A DNA stretch of 64,000 nt, from contig NZ_QLLT01000024.1 in the NCBI RefSeq assembly GCF_003259315.1, positions 42,373 through 106,372 on the forward strand, given 5' to 3'. The stretch's first letter is position 1; each line of letters begins with the position of its first letter. The position numbers were made by a program, and so were the translations under genes. The notes below the pieces were generated by a model that saw only the letters and a list, made by a program, of their open reading frames with translations, did not search any database and had not been told where the DNA came from. This DNA is from Kitasatospora sp. SolWspMP-SS2h. GTDB lineage: Bacteria > Actinomycetota > Actinomycetes > Streptomycetales > Streptomycetaceae. Positions 8,402 to 16,814 of the stretch are shown one piece after another.

Positions 8402-9102
8402 CCGGACGGCCGATCCGCGTCCTGGTGGTCGAGGACGACCCGGTCGCCGCCGACGCCCACGCCCGCTACACCGCCCGCACCCCCGGCTTCGCGGTCGCCG
8501 CCGTCGCCCGCTCCCGGGCCGAGGCAGTCCGCGCCCTGGAGCGGGCCCGCACCGCCGGCGCCCCCGTCGACCTGGTCCTCCTCGACCTCTACCTGCCCGA
8601 CGGGCACGGCCTGCAGCTGTGCGCCGCGCTGCGCGCCGCGGGCCACGGCGCAGACGTCATCGCCGTCACCTCCGCCCGCGACCTCGCCATGGTCCGGCAG
8701 GCCGTCAGCGCGGGCGTCGTCCAGTACCTGCTGAAGCCCTTCGGCGCCGCCGCCCTGGGCGACCGCCTGCGCCGGTACGCCCGCTACCGGGCCAACCTCG
8801 ACCGGCCCGGCCAGGCGCTCGGCCAGGACGAGGTGGACCGGGCGCTGGCGCTGCTGCGCGGCAGCGACCGCAGCAGCCTCCCCAAGGGCCTGTCCGCCGA
8901 CACCCTCGGCACCGTCGCCGCCGCGCTGCGCGCCGCCCCCGACGGCCTCTCGGCCGGGACCGCGGGCGAGGCCGCCGGCGTCTCCCGGATCACCGCCCGC
9001 CGCTACCTCGAACACCTGGTCGCCACCGGCCGCGCCACCCGCGAGCCCCGCTACGGCCGGGTCGGCCGCCCCGAGCTGGGCTACCGCTGGAGCGGCGGCT
9101 GA
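8398..9102 (+). CDS. DcuR/CitB-type response regulator
   Basis: 234 residues. Receiver with VVEDDP acidic pocket, Asp63 in LLDLYLPDG and Lys in YLLKPF; C-terminal helix-turn-helix of the CitT/DcuR kind (SAGTAGEAAGVSRITARRYLEHLV) ending GRPELGYRW, typical of this family. The GTG overlaps the kinase stop, so the two are translationally coupled. It most likely activates the dicarboxylate symporter transcribed from 6446. Confidence 0.9.
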   Translation: MTGRPIRVLVVEDDPVAADAHARYTARTPGFAVAAVARSRAEAVRALERARTAGAPVDLVLLDLYLPDGHGLQLCAALRAAGHGADVIAVTSARDLAMVRQAVSAGVVQYLLKPFGAAALGDRLRRYARYRANLDRPGQALGQDEVDRALALLRGSDRSSLPKGLSADTLGTVAAALRAAPDGLSAGTAGEAAGVSRITARRYLEHLVATGRATREPRYGRVGRPELGYRWSGG

Positions 9103-9131
9103 GGCGCCCCTCCGCTGCCCCGCCCGGTGGT

Positions 9132-9755
9132 TCAGGCGCGCTCGGCGAGGACCAGGTAGCGGGTCGGCTCGTCGGCGTAGGAGAGCGGGGCCCAGCCGTT
9201 GGCGGCGAGCAGCGGGAAGAGGTGTTCGCGGGCGCGCAGGTCGTCGGGGGTGAGCGGGCGGCCCTTGCGGGCGGCCAGCGCGGCCCGGCCGAGCGGGTGG
9301 AAGAGCGCGAGCCGGCCGCCGGGGCGGGTGACCCGGGCGAGTTCGCGCAGGCCGGCGGCGGGGCCGGGCAGGTGGGAGACCAGCCCCGCGCCGAACACCA
9401 GGTCGGCGACCGCGTCGGGCAGCGGCAGCCGGGTGCAGTCGGCCAGCACCAGGGCGGCGTCCGCGCGGTGGGCGCGGGCCCGGTCGAGCATCTCGGGCGT
9501 CAGGTCGACGCCCAGGACGGTGCCGTCCGGGCCGACGGCGGCCCGCAGCAGCGGGAGGGCGCGGCCGGTGCCGCAGCCCGCGTCCACCGCGAACTGCCCC
9601 GGGGCCAGGCCGCTGTCGGCGATCGCGGCGGCGTAGCGCGGGCTGTCGTCCGGGTAGGTGCTGTCCCAGCGGGCGGCGCGTTCGGCGAAGAAGGCGCGGG
9701 TCTCGGCCAGTTCGCGGGCGTGGGCGGCGGACGGCGGGAGCGGCGAAGTGTCCAT
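9132..9755 (-). CDS. Class I SAM-dependent methyltransferase
   Basis: 207 residues from an ATG at 9755. SAM-binding motif I is VDAGCGTGRALP (~residue 55), then GVDLTPEMLDRAR (motif II) and LARVTRPGGRLALFHPLG (motif IV/post-I). A short helical N-terminus precedes the fold, as in small UbiE/Methyltransf_11-like enzymes. The substrate is unknown. It is divergent from the iron-regulated operon at 9985, and the iron box at 9947-9966 lies in the shared intergenic region, so iron control of this gene is possible but unproven. Confidence 0.8.
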   Translation of the reverse strand: MDTSPLPPSAAHARELAETRAFFAERAARWDSTYPDDSPRYAAAIADSGLAPGQFAVDAGCGTGRALPLLRAAVGPDGTVLGVDLTPEMLDRARAHRADAALVLADCTRLPLPDAVADLVFGAGLVSHLPGPAAGLRELARVTRPGGRLALFHPLGRAALAARKGRPLTPDDLRAREHLFPLLAANGWAPLSYADEPTRYLVLAERA

Positions 9756-9946
9756 GGACGGGAGGGTACTTGGGCGGGGGAGCGGTCGGGCGGCGGCCGT
9801 GACCCGGGGCGCTCCGGCTCGTTGGAGGGGCGGGGGGTCCGTCGGGGTGTCCAGCGGTGCCCGGCCGGGGGGAGCCGGGCTGTCGCGCTCACCCGGACGG
9901 GTGATCAAAGGGCCCGGCGGCGGCGAGCGCCGACTCCCCGGAGATA

Positions 9947-9966
9947 AAGTTAGGCTTACCTAACTT
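9947..9966. promoter_or_regulatory. DmdR/IdeR-type iron box
   Basis: AAGTTAGGcttaCCTAACTT is a perfect 8-bp-arm palindrome containing the actinobacterial iron-box core TTAGG...CCTAA. It ends 18 bp before the start of the aminotransferase gene, in position to block transcription when Fe(II)-loaded DmdR binds. The known consensus is TTAGGTTAGGCTAACCTAA; the central bases differ but both outer half-sites fit. Confidence 0.85.
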
Positions 9967-9984
9967 CCCAAGGGAGCTCCTGCT

Positions 9985-11355
9985 GTGACCCTCACCGTCG
10001 GCACCCCCGCCGCACCGGCCGGCGACGCGATCCTGCGCCGCCAGCGCATCCGCGAATCGGCCGCCCGCACCTACGCCCGGTCCTTCCCGATCGTCCCGGT
10101 GCGCGCGAACGGCATGACGGTGGAGGGCGCCGACGGACGCCGCTACCTCGACTGCCTCTCCGGCGCCGGCACCCTCGCGCTCGGCCACAACCACCCGGTG
10201 GTGCTCGACGCGATCCGCCGCACCCTCGACAGCGGCGCCCCCCTGCACCTGCTCGACCTCGCCACCGCCGAGAAGGACGACTTCACCACCGCCCTGCTGG
10301 AGAGCCTCCCGGAGAAGTTCGCCGCCCGGTCCCGGGTGCACTTCTGCGGCCCGGCCGGCACCGACGCCGTCGAGGCCGCCCTCAAGCTGATGCAGACCGC
10401 CACCGGCCGGCGCGGCGCCCTCGCCTTCACCGGCGCCTACCACGGCATGACCGCCGGCGCCCTCGCCGTCACCGGCAACACCGCCGTCAAGGCCCCGCTG
10501 CCCAGCGGCGGCGAGGTCACCCGGCTGCCCTACCCCTACGCCTACCGCTGCCCGTTCGGCATCGGCGGCGAACGCGGCGCCGAACTCGCCGCCGCCTACA
10601 CCGAGCGCCTGCTGGACGACCCGGCCGGGGGCGTGCTGCCGCCCGCCGCGATGATCCTGGAGGCCGTCCAGGGCGAGGGCGGCGTCGTCCCCGCCCCCGA
10701 CGCCTGGCTGCGCGAGATGCGCCGGATCACCGCCGAACGCGGCATCCCGCTGATCCTGGACGAGGTGCAGACCGGCGTCGGCCGCACCGGACGGATGTGG
10801 GCCGTCGAGCACAGCGGCATCGAACCCGACGCGATGGTGCTCTCCAAGGCCATCGGCGGCAGCCTCCCGCTCGCCGTCGTGGTCTACCGCGACGAGTACG
10901 ACGGCTGGCAGCCCGGCGCCCACACCGGCACCTTCCGCGGCAACACCCTGGCGATGGCGGCCGGCGCCGCCACCCTCCGGTACGTGGCCGCCAACGGCCT
11001 GGTCGCCCGGGCCGAGACCGTCGGCGCCCGGATCGCCGCCCGCCTCGACGGCGCCCGCGACCGCCTCCCGGTGATCGGCGACGTCCGCGGCCGCGGCCTG
11101 ATGCTCGGCGTCGAACTCGTCGACCCCGCGGGCACCCCCGACAGCTGCGGCGCCCACCCCGCCGACCCGCGCCTCGCCGTCCGGGTCCGCGAAGCCTGCC
11201 TCGCCCGCGGCCTGATCGTCGAACTCGGCGGCCGCCACGACGCCGTCCTGCGGCTGCTGCCCCCGCTCACCATCACCGACGAGCAGGCCGAGGCCGTCCT
11301 CGAACGGCTCTGCGCGGCGATCGAGTCCGCGATGCGGCAGCCGGGCGACAAGTGA
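9985..11355 (+). CDS. dat: Diaminobutyrate--2-oxoglutarate aminotransferase
   Basis: 456 residues, class III PLP aminotransferase. Visible: GPAGTDAVEAALKLM, AYHGMTAGAL, ILDEVQTGVGRTGRMWAVEH and the PLP lysine K288 in VLSKAIGG, all typical of L-2,4-diaminobutyrate 4-aminotransferases (EctB/Dat). Expected reaction: L-aspartate-4-semialdehyde plus glutamate to L-2,4-diaminobutyrate plus 2-oxoglutarate. The next gene encodes a group II decarboxylase, so together they should make 1,3-diaminopropane, a building block of hydroxamate siderophores and polyamines. An iron box precedes it. An ectoine role is unlikely because no ectA or ectC is present. Confidence 0.85.
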   Translation: MTLTVGTPAAPAGDAILRRQRIRESAARTYARSFPIVPVRANGMTVEGADGRRYLDCLSGAGTLALGHNHPVVLDAIRRTLDSGAPLHLLDLATAEKDDFTTALLESLPEKFAARSRVHFCGPAGTDAVEAALKLMQTATGRRGALAFTGAYHGMTAGALAVTGNTAVKAPLPSGGEVTRLPYPYAYRCPFGIGGERGAELAAAYTERLLDDPAGGVLPPAAMILEAVQGEGGVVPAPDAWLREMRRITAERGIPLILDEVQTGVGRTGRMWAVEHSGIEPDAMVLSKAIGGSLPLAVVVYRDEYDGWQPGAHTGTFRGNTLAMAAGAATLRYVAANGLVARAETVGARIAARLDGARDRLPVIGDVRGRGLMLGVELVDPAGTPDSCGAHPADPRLAVRVREACLARGLIVELGGRHDAVLRLLPPLTITDEQAEAVLERLCAAIESAMRQPGDK

Positions 11356-11422
11356 CATCCAGGACACCGGACGTGACGGAGCGTCATATCAACCCTCGGG
11401 CAGGAAGGTTGGCGGGCAGGGC

Positions 11423-12916
11423 ATGAGCGGGACGACCGAACTCTCCGGCGGGACGACCGAACCCTCCGGCGGGTGCGCCGAACTCTCCGGCGGAACCGCC
11501 GGGCCGGCGGCCCTGCGGCCGCTGATCGACGAGGTGCTGGCCGGGCTCGCGGCCGGCGCGGCGCGGCGCGGCGGGCCGATCGCCCCCGGGGCGCCGGAGC
11601 AGATCGCGACGGTCGTCCGGGAGGCGCTGGCCGGGGCCCGGGGGCCGTCCGCGCTGGGCGAGTTGGCGCACCTGCTGGCCTACGGCGCCGCCGACCCGGC
11701 CGACCCCGGGTGCGCCGCGCACCTGCACTGCCCGCCGCTGGCCGTCGCGGTCGCCGCGGACCTCGCCGTCAGCGCGCTCAACCCGTCCCAGGACTCCTGG
11801 GACCAGGCCCCCGCCGCGACCGCGCTGGAGAGCGAACTGCTCGCCGAACTCGCCGCCTCGGTCGGCTTCCACCCCGACCGGGCGGCCGGGGTGCTGACCA
11901 CCGGCGGCACCGAGTCCAACCTGATGGGCCTGATGCTGGCCCGCGACCAACGCCTCGGCCCCGACGTCGAGTTGAACGGCCTGCCGGCCGGGGTCCGCCC
12001 CCGCATCCTGGCCTCCGAAGCCGCGCACTTCTCCGTCCAGCGCGCCGCCGCCCTGCTCGGCCTCGGCGAACGCGCCGTCCGCACCGTCCGGGTCGACCGC
12101 CAACTGCGGATGGATCCGGACGCGTTGGCCGACGCCTTCGCCGAAGCGGACCGGGAGGGCGCCACCCCCCTCGCGGTGGTCGCCACCGCCGGCACCACCG
12201 ACACCGGCGCGATCGACCCGCTCCCCGCCATCGCCGACCTCGCCGCCCGCCACGGCACCTGGCTGCACGTCGACGCGGCCTACGGCGGCGGCGCCCTCTT
12301 CTCCGAACGCCTCGCCCCCCTCCTCGACGGCATCGACCGGGCCGACTCGGTCTCCCTCGACTGGCACAAACTCGGCTGGCAACCCGCCGCCGCCGGCGTC
12401 TTCCTGGCCCGCGAGGCCCGCACCTACGCCTCGCTCGCCCGCCGCGCGGTCTACCTCAACCCCGCCGACGACGAGGAAGCCGGCTACCCCAGCCTGCTCG
12501 GCCAGTCCCTGCGCACCACCCGCCGCCCCGACGCCTTCAAACTCGCCGTCACCCTCCGCGTCCTCGGCCGGGAAGGACTCGGCGCCCTGGTCGACCGCTG
12601 CCACCGGAGCGCCCTACGGGCAGCCGAACTCATCCGCACCACAACCGAGTTGGAACTCCACTGCGACCCGGTCCTGACCACCGTGGTCTTCCGCTACCTC
12701 CCCCCCGACCCGGCGGACAGCGACCGGATCAACGCCCAACTCCGCCGCGACCTCCTCCGCACCGGCCGAGCCGTGATCGGCCGCACCGAAATCCCCGGCC
12801 ACGGCCCGGGCCGAATCCGCCTCAAACTGACCCTGCTCAACCCCCGCACCACCGAGACCGACCTGACCGCCCTCCTGCACACGGTGATCGACGCCGGCGC
12901 CGAGATCCACGGCTAG
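11423..12916 (+). CDS. ddc: L-2,4-diaminobutyrate decarboxylase (PLP group II)
   Basis: 497 residues. Group II decarboxylase fold with TTGGTESNLMGLMLARD (~residue 160), HVDAAYGGG (~288) and PLP lysine K316 in SLDWHKLGW. Glutamate, aromatic and diaminobutyrate decarboxylases share this fold; the pairing with the aminotransferase 67 bp upstream favours diaminobutyrate to 1,3-diaminopropane. The N-terminus carries a low-complexity LSGGT/PSGG repeat of about 25 residues that is probably unstructured. Expected to be cotranscribed from the iron-controlled promoter. No siderophore synthetase follows, which is unusual for this pair. Confidence 0.82.
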   Translation: MSGTTELSGGTTEPSGGCAELSGGTAGPAALRPLIDEVLAGLAAGAARRGGPIAPGAPEQIATVVREALAGARGPSALGELAHLLAYGAADPADPGCAAHLHCPPLAVAVAADLAVSALNPSQDSWDQAPAATALESELLAELAASVGFHPDRAAGVLTTGGTESNLMGLMLARDQRLGPDVELNGLPAGVRPRILASEAAHFSVQRAAALLGLGERAVRTVRVDRQLRMDPDALADAFAEADREGATPLAVVATAGTTDTGAIDPLPAIADLAARHGTWLHVDAAYGGGALFSERLAPLLDGIDRADSVSLDWHKLGWQPAAAGVFLAREARTYASLARRAVYLNPADDEEAGYPSLLGQSLRTTRRPDAFKLAVTLRVLGREGLGALVDRCHRSALRAAELIRTTTELELHCDPVLTTVVFRYLPPDPADSDRINAQLRRDLLRTGRAVIGRTEIPGHGPGRIRLKLTLLNPRTTETDLTALLHTVIDAGAEIHG

Positions 12917-13072
12917 CCCCCCGGCCGGGACGGCTCGCCCCGCGACGCGGCGTACCCTCCGGGTCGCAGCACGGGGTGCGCGGGCCGCGTCGCCGCACAG
13001 CGGCCGGGACGCTCGATCGCCCGGACGGGCCCCGGGCCTGTCCCGGACCCGCGTTCGCAGCACCGTGGGCCG

Positions 13073-13462
13073 GTGGATGAGAGGCAGGCCCCGACGCCGG
13101 GGATGACGATCAGCGTTCGGACGCGCCAGGACGTGGTGGTCGTCGATCCGGAGCGCTTCCTCGCTTCGGCCCGCGCGGCGTACCGCGAAACCTCCCCCGA
13201 GATCACCGAGGAGCGGGCAGCCGAGGACATCCGCGACGTCCACGACGCCGTGTGGGCCCTGCTGGACCGCTTCGGCCGCCTCGCAGCCGACGCGCCGGCG
13301 TCCGCCGCGCTCCCCGGCCAACAGGTTCCGGACCGCCCGGACGGTCTCTCACCTGCGGGCGAGCACCAGCGGATCGTGCTGAACGATCCGCGGCCCCTGC
13401 AGGACTACGGCTGCTTCCTGCCCGAGGAGTACGACCCGTTCGCCATCCCGCCGAGCGCGTGA
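13073..13462 (+). CDS. Small hypothetical protein
   Basis: 129 residues if it starts at 13073; an ATG at 13103 is an equal candidate, and neither has a clear ribosome site. No recognised domain. Residues ~20-65 (VVVVDPERFLASARAAYRE...DIRDVHDAVWALLDRFG) read as a helical, charged segment; the tail is Pro-rich and ends LPEEYDPFAIPP. No membrane segment. It marks the left edge of the lower-GC accessory stretch that includes the WhiJ-type regulator and the RiPP cluster. Confidence 0.5.
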   Translation: MDERQAPTPGMTISVRTRQDVVVVDPERFLASARAAYRETSPEITEERAAEDIRDVHDAVWALLDRFGRLAADAPASAALPGQQVPDRPDGLSPAGEHQRIVLNDPRPLQDYGCFLPEEYDPFAIPPSA

Positions 13463-13652
13463 CGTCGGCCGGTTCGTGTCCGTCGACTCCACCACCGTCC
13501 GCGCCCACCGGCACGCCGCCGGCGGCGAAAAGGGGGGGGCGGGAACGAAACGGCGGATCGCGCCCGCGGCGGACCGAGTGCCGAAATCCATCTCGCCTGC
13601 GGCGTGCGGGGCCGGCCGCCGGCAGCGCGCCCGCCTCACAGGGCCGTGGTTC

Positions 13653-14504
13653 TCATCCGAGGGCGTCGATCGCGGTGGTGATCAGCGTGCGGGCAGCGGC
13701 GCCGTGGACCGCGAGACCCGCGAACCGGGCGAACACCTGCATGTACAGGGCGACATCGGTGGGAGCGGTGACCGTGACCTGTGCCGACAACAGCTCCGTG
13801 CCGGCCTGTCGGTCGTCGAAGACGTTGAAGGACTCGGTGGGCCACACGGTGCGAGCCGCGGTGAACGGGATGATCCCCAGAGACACGGACGGCAACGACA
13901 TCACGGTCAGCAGGTGGCCGAGTTGCCCGGCCATCACCGCCTCGTCTCCCACCCGGTAGCGCAGCACGGACTCCTCGAGAACGACGACGAGGCGGCGCCC
14001 ACCGTCGAAGACGATCCGGGAGCGTGCGAGACGGGCGTCGACGGCGTCCGACACGTCGTCAGGAGTCCGGCGTACATCGGCCACCATCCGCAGGAGCGCG
14101 CCGGCGTAGCCCTTCGTCTGCAGGGCACCGGGGACCACCCGGGAGGAGTAGGCGTGGAAGCGGCTGGTGCGCACGTACAGGGGCACCCGGGCTTGCTGCG
14201 CGTGGCGCAGCCCGGTGCGGGTGATCCGTCGCCATTCGACGTACAGGCTGTCCGCCGCCCGGTTGGCGGCGACCAGGTCCTCGGCCTGACGGTCGTCGGC
14301 GCCGCAGGCGTGGCACCACGTCCGGATGTCCGCGTCCGAGATCGGTGCCCTGGCATTGAGGATGCGGGAGGTCTTGGCGTGGTGCCAGCCGCAGAGCACC
14401 GACAGTTCCCCTCCCTTCAGACCGGCGTCGCGCATCAGCTCGCCGAGGCGGCCGGCGAGGGCGGCGCGGGCCGCCTGGGCGTTGGAGGACGGGGAGGTCG
14501 ACAT
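13653..14504 (-). CDS. WhiJ-like helix-turn-helix regulator (DUF5753 C-terminus)
   Basis: 283 residues. N-terminal Xre-type helix-turn-helix (residues ~15-70, LGELMRDAGLKGGELSVLCGWHHAKTSRILN), then the long C-terminal domain typical of the Streptomyces WhiJ/DUF5753 family (VEWRRITRTGLRHAQ, YSSRVVPGALQTKGYAGALL, VVVLEESVLRYRVG, LPSVSLGIIPF). It is followed upstream on the same strand by a DUF6879 gene and a small gene, a recurrent trio in Streptomyces linked to developmental or secondary-metabolite control. Base composition is visibly less GC-rich than the flanks. It probably represses its own operon; the ligand or partner is unknown. Confidence 0.85.
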   Translation of the reverse strand: MSTSPSSNAQAARAALAGRLGELMRDAGLKGGELSVLCGWHHAKTSRILNARAPISDADIRTWCHACGADDRQAEDLVAANRAADSLYVEWRRITRTGLRHAQQARVPLYVRTSRFHAYSSRVVPGALQTKGYAGALLRMVADVRRTPDDVSDAVDARLARSRIVFDGGRRLVVVLEESVLRYRVGDEAVMAGQLGHLLTVMSLPSVSLGIIPFTAARTVWPTESFNVFDDRQAGTELLSAQVTVTAPTDVALYMQVFARFAGLAVHGAAARTLITTAIDALG

Positions 14505-14531
14505 CGTTTGCGCCGTACGGATTCGGGCCGG

Positions 14532-15056
14532 TCAGACGGTGAACTTCTCGTGCGGTACGGCCCGCTCCCAGACCACTTCGAACGCGGCGGCGCACAGCCG
14601 CGCCACCGCCGGGTCTGCGCTGAACGACGGACCGGCGCTCTCTCCGTCACCGGTGAAGTGGTTGAACCTCACCAACGTGCCGTCGAACAGCCAGAAGTCG
14701 TTGCCCGGCAGGGGAATGTCCGATGTCTCGCGACGGTCCAGCCATCGGACCTGCTCGCCGGCGGCGATGTTGGTGAAGGTCCCGGAGTGCTCGAACCGGA
14801 TGTACTCCGACACCGGCGTGGACACGATCCGGGCGCGGCGGATCTCGACGCCCCGCCCGAGGGTCTCCTGGACCGTCGACAGCCACGGGCGCCACCAGGA
14901 GGCCCGGTCCGCCGGGTCGTGCCGGAAGCCGTCGCGCCAAGCCGCGAACGCCTCCACTTCCTTGGCCACGCTGTAGCCGTCCCGCATCTCCAGGTGGACC
15001 GCCGTGGAACGCGTCGCGGCCAACTGCTCAGCGAACGTGGGTACCTTCGGCTTCAT
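14532..15056 (-). CDS. DUF6879-family protein
   Basis: 174 residues. The block FAAWRDGFRH, the RARIVSTPVSEYIRFEH region and the ending FNHFTGDG...AVPHEKF match the DUF6879 pattern as I recall it from genes beside WhiJ-type regulators in actinomycetes. No catalytic motif is known; a partner or antagonist of the adjacent DNA-binding protein is the usual proposal and is unproven. It lies 27 bp upstream of the regulator gene and overlaps the preceding small gene by 29 bp, so the three are probably one transcript reading leftward from 15270. Confidence 0.7.
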   Translation of the reverse strand: MKPKVPTFAEQLAATRSTAVHLEMRDGYSVAKEVEAFAAWRDGFRHDPADRASWWRPWLSTVQETLGRGVEIRRARIVSTPVSEYIRFEHSGTFTNIAAGEQVRWLDRRETSDIPLPGNDFWLFDGTLVRFNHFTGDGESAGPSFSADPAVARLCAAAFEVVWERAVPHEKFTV

Positions 15057-15270
15057 CGCATGCCTTCCTCAAGATCGCCACCATGCGGGCCGGGAGCCGA
15101 ACCACATCCTCCGTGTCGGGGATGCTTCCGATCTCCAGGCACCTGGCGCGCAGCTCGTCGTCGGCCTTCCAGCCCTGCACGACGATCTCGTCAGCTTCGT
15201 CGTCGTACCAGACCGTCGGGCACTCGTCGTCCCCCGTGTTGGGGTCGATCCCGATGAGCCGCAGTGCCAT
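15028..15270 (-). CDS. Small conserved-type protein, first gene of the WhiJ-like operon
   Basis: 80 residues, acidic, no membrane segment. It begins MALRLIGIDPNTGDDECPTV and contains WYDDEADEIVVQGWKADDELRARCLEI. Small proteins of this look often accompany DUF6879/WhiJ-like pairs; the function is unknown. The ATG at 15270 follows GGGGAG. Its 3' end overlaps the DUF6879 start by 29 bp. It faces the RiPP cluster across a 333-bp intergenic region. Confidence 0.65.
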   Translation of the reverse strand: MALRLIGIDPNTGDDECPTVWYDDEADEIVVQGWKADDELRARCLEIGSIPDTEDVVRLPARMVAILRKACDEAEGTHVR

Positions 15271-15603
15271 GCCAACTCCCCTCTACAAGAGGTTTGCGCG
15301 GTTTTGCAAGACGATTCCCCAGCGAGTCGCCACCGTCAAGAGGGCCGGCGGTCGCGTCTCCGGACGGCAGGTTCGCCGCCCGGAGACGGACGGGACCGGT
15401 TCGATCAAGGGGGTACATGCTTTCGGACGGTTGGGGCGGCCCGACGGTTGGAGCGCAAATTCCCGCACATTCCTGGCACCGTCCGCGGTCACCTCACTAC
15501 GGTCGATCACAGCTTGCGGGACGGTCGGAAGAACGGCATCCACGTACACCGCGGTATCCGCCGCCCCGCACCGGCGCACCACGAATGAACGAGGAAGGAA
15601 GCG
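15271..15603. promoter_or_regulatory. Divergent intergenic region with tandem TTTGC sites
   Basis: No gene is seen in this 333-bp stretch between the regulator operon and the RiPP cluster. Near its left end, 15291-15310 consists of two 10-bp units (ggTTTGCgcg, gtTTTGCaag), so TTTGC recurs at one helical turn. On the minus strand, TTGCAA at 15309-15304 sits about 16 bp upstream of a TGTAGA hexamer, a possible promoter overlapping the repeats. This fits an autoregulated operator for the WhiJ-like protein; the RiPP promoter should lie further right and was not pinpointed. Confidence 0.35.
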
Positions 15604-15852
15604 ATGACCACGACCACGCTCCGGCCCTGGGGCCTGAACAGGCTGCGCCCCTACCCGTCGGTGACCGTCGAGCCGTACGCCACCGTCACCCTCGACCCGC
15701 TCACCCAGACCGGCGTCTTCCTCGACCAAGGCGGCGACGCCGTGGAGATGGGCAAGCACGGCACCTCCCGGGGGACCGAGACCAGGCCCGAATCCACCAA
15801 CCAGGACAGCAAGAACGACACCGACCACGACCAGGACACCGAACAGGACTGA
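15604..15852 (+). CDS. tgmA: ATP-grasp RiPP precursor (graspetide/imiditide type)
   Basis: 82 residues with a good GGAAGG ribosome site. The leader has the RPWGLNRLRPYP block expected for substrates of the SAV_5884-type ATP-grasp maturase, followed by a Val/Thr-rich linker. The C-terminal ~30 residues (after MGKHG) are almost entirely Thr, Ser, Lys, Asp, Glu, Asn and Gln, supplying hydroxyl donors and carboxylates for macrolactone or macrolactam rings. Its stop overlaps the ATG of the ligase. The methyltransferase that completes the cluster suggests a final aspartimide, as in fuscimiditide. No cleavage site is evident. Confidence 0.85.
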   Translation: MTTTTLRPWGLNRLRPYPSVTVEPYATVTLDPLTQTGVFLDQGGDAVEMGKHGTSRGTETRPESTNQDSKNDTDHDQDTEQD

Positions 15853-16814
15853 TGACGATGACGGGCGCGGGACCGGTGGCCGTCGCCACCGCGGCGGACG
15901 ACATGACCGCCGACACGGTGATCACCGAACTCAACCGGCGCGGCACGGAGGTGATCCGCTTCAACCCCGCCGACCTCGGAACCGACCTGCTGGTCTCCGC
16001 CCGCTTCGGCAGCCGTCCGACCGGACCGGCCGGGCAGTTGCGCACACCCTCGCGAAGCGCCGACCTCACGGGCATCCGCTCCCTGTACTGGCGCCGCCCC
16101 GACTGGCCGGCGTTCGACCACCTCGATCCGGCCGACGCCCGCTTCGCCGCCGCCCAGACCCGCTTCGGCCTGGGCGGCACCCTCTACTCCCTGCCGAACT
16201 GCCTATTCGTCAACCACCCCCTCCGCAACCGCGCCGCCGAGCACAAGCCCCTCCAACTCGCCGCCGCCCAGCGCCTCGGCCTCACCGTCCCCCCGACACT
16301 GGTCACCAACGACCACCACGACGCACGCGAGTTCATCACCGCTCACGACCAGGTCGTCTTCAAGACGCTGCGCTGGACGCCCTACCAGAAGGACGGCGTC
16401 GGCATGACGACCTGGACCGAGCCGGTGACCGCCGGCGAGATCGACGAGCGGATCACGGTCGTCCCGCACCTGTTCCAGGCCCGCGTCGACAAGACCGCCG
16501 ACATCCGCGTCATCGTCGCCGGCACCCGGGTGTTCGCCGTCCGCATCGACTCCGACCTGCTCGACTGGCGCCTGGACTACAGCACGCTGGCCTACCGCCC
16601 CCTCACCCTGCCGAGCGCCCTGGAGAAGGCACTCCTCGCCTTCCTGGAGGACTTCCACCTCGTCTCGGGCTCCTTCGACCTCGCCCTCGACCACGACGGC
16701 AACCACCACTTCCTGGAGCTCAACCCCAACGGCCAGTGGGGCTGGCTCGAAGACGAGACCGGCCTTCCCCTCACCAGCGCCTTCGCCGACCTGCTCACCC
16801 GAGGAGCACCGTGA
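15852..16814 (+). CDS. tgmB: ATP-grasp peptide ligase (TgmB/graspetide synthetase)
   Basis: 320 residues. The N-terminal pre-ATP-grasp domain (AVATAADDMTADTVITELNRRG, then LYWRRPDWP) and the ATP-grasp core (VVFKTLRW, FQARVDKTADIRVIVAGTRVFAVRID, SFDLALDHDGNHHFLELNPNGQWGWLE) match the MvdD/TgmB-like RiPP maturase family. The last motif carries the Mg-binding Glu/Asn pair. Expected role: ATP-dependent ester or amide bonds between side-chain carboxylates and hydroxyl or amine groups of the precursor at 15604. It starts one base inside the precursor stop, and its own stop overlaps the next gene, giving a tight operon. Confidence 0.9.
   Translation: MTMTGAGPVAVATAADDMTADTVITELNRRGTEVIRFNPADLGTDLLVSARFGSRPTGPAGQLRTPSRSADLTGIRSLYWRRPDWPAFDHLDPADARFAAAQTRFGLGGTLYSLPNCLFVNHPLRNRAAEHKPLQLAAAQRLGLTVPPTLVTNDHHDAREFITAHDQVVFKTLRWTPYQKDGVGMTTWTEPVTAGEIDERITVVPHLFQARVDKTADIRVIVAGTRVFAVRIDSDLLDWRLDYSTLAYRPLTLPSALEKALLAFLEDFHLVSGSFDLALDHDGNHHFLELNPNGQWGWLEDETGLPLTSAFADLLTRGAP

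Noticed and set aside
9985..12916. Ectoine biosynthesis genes
   Set aside because: The aminotransferase is EctB-like, but the next gene is a PLP decarboxylase and neither EctA nor EctC is present.
11473..13080. Long plus-strand frame over the decarboxylase
   Set aside because: Arg/Pro-rich out-of-frame reading; the decarboxylase frame has the PLP lysine and family motifs.
13252..15257. Plus-strand frames across the WhiJ-like operon (13252-13959, 13476-15257)
   Set aside because: No ribosome site or domain; the minus-strand regulator, DUF6879 and small proteins explain the region.
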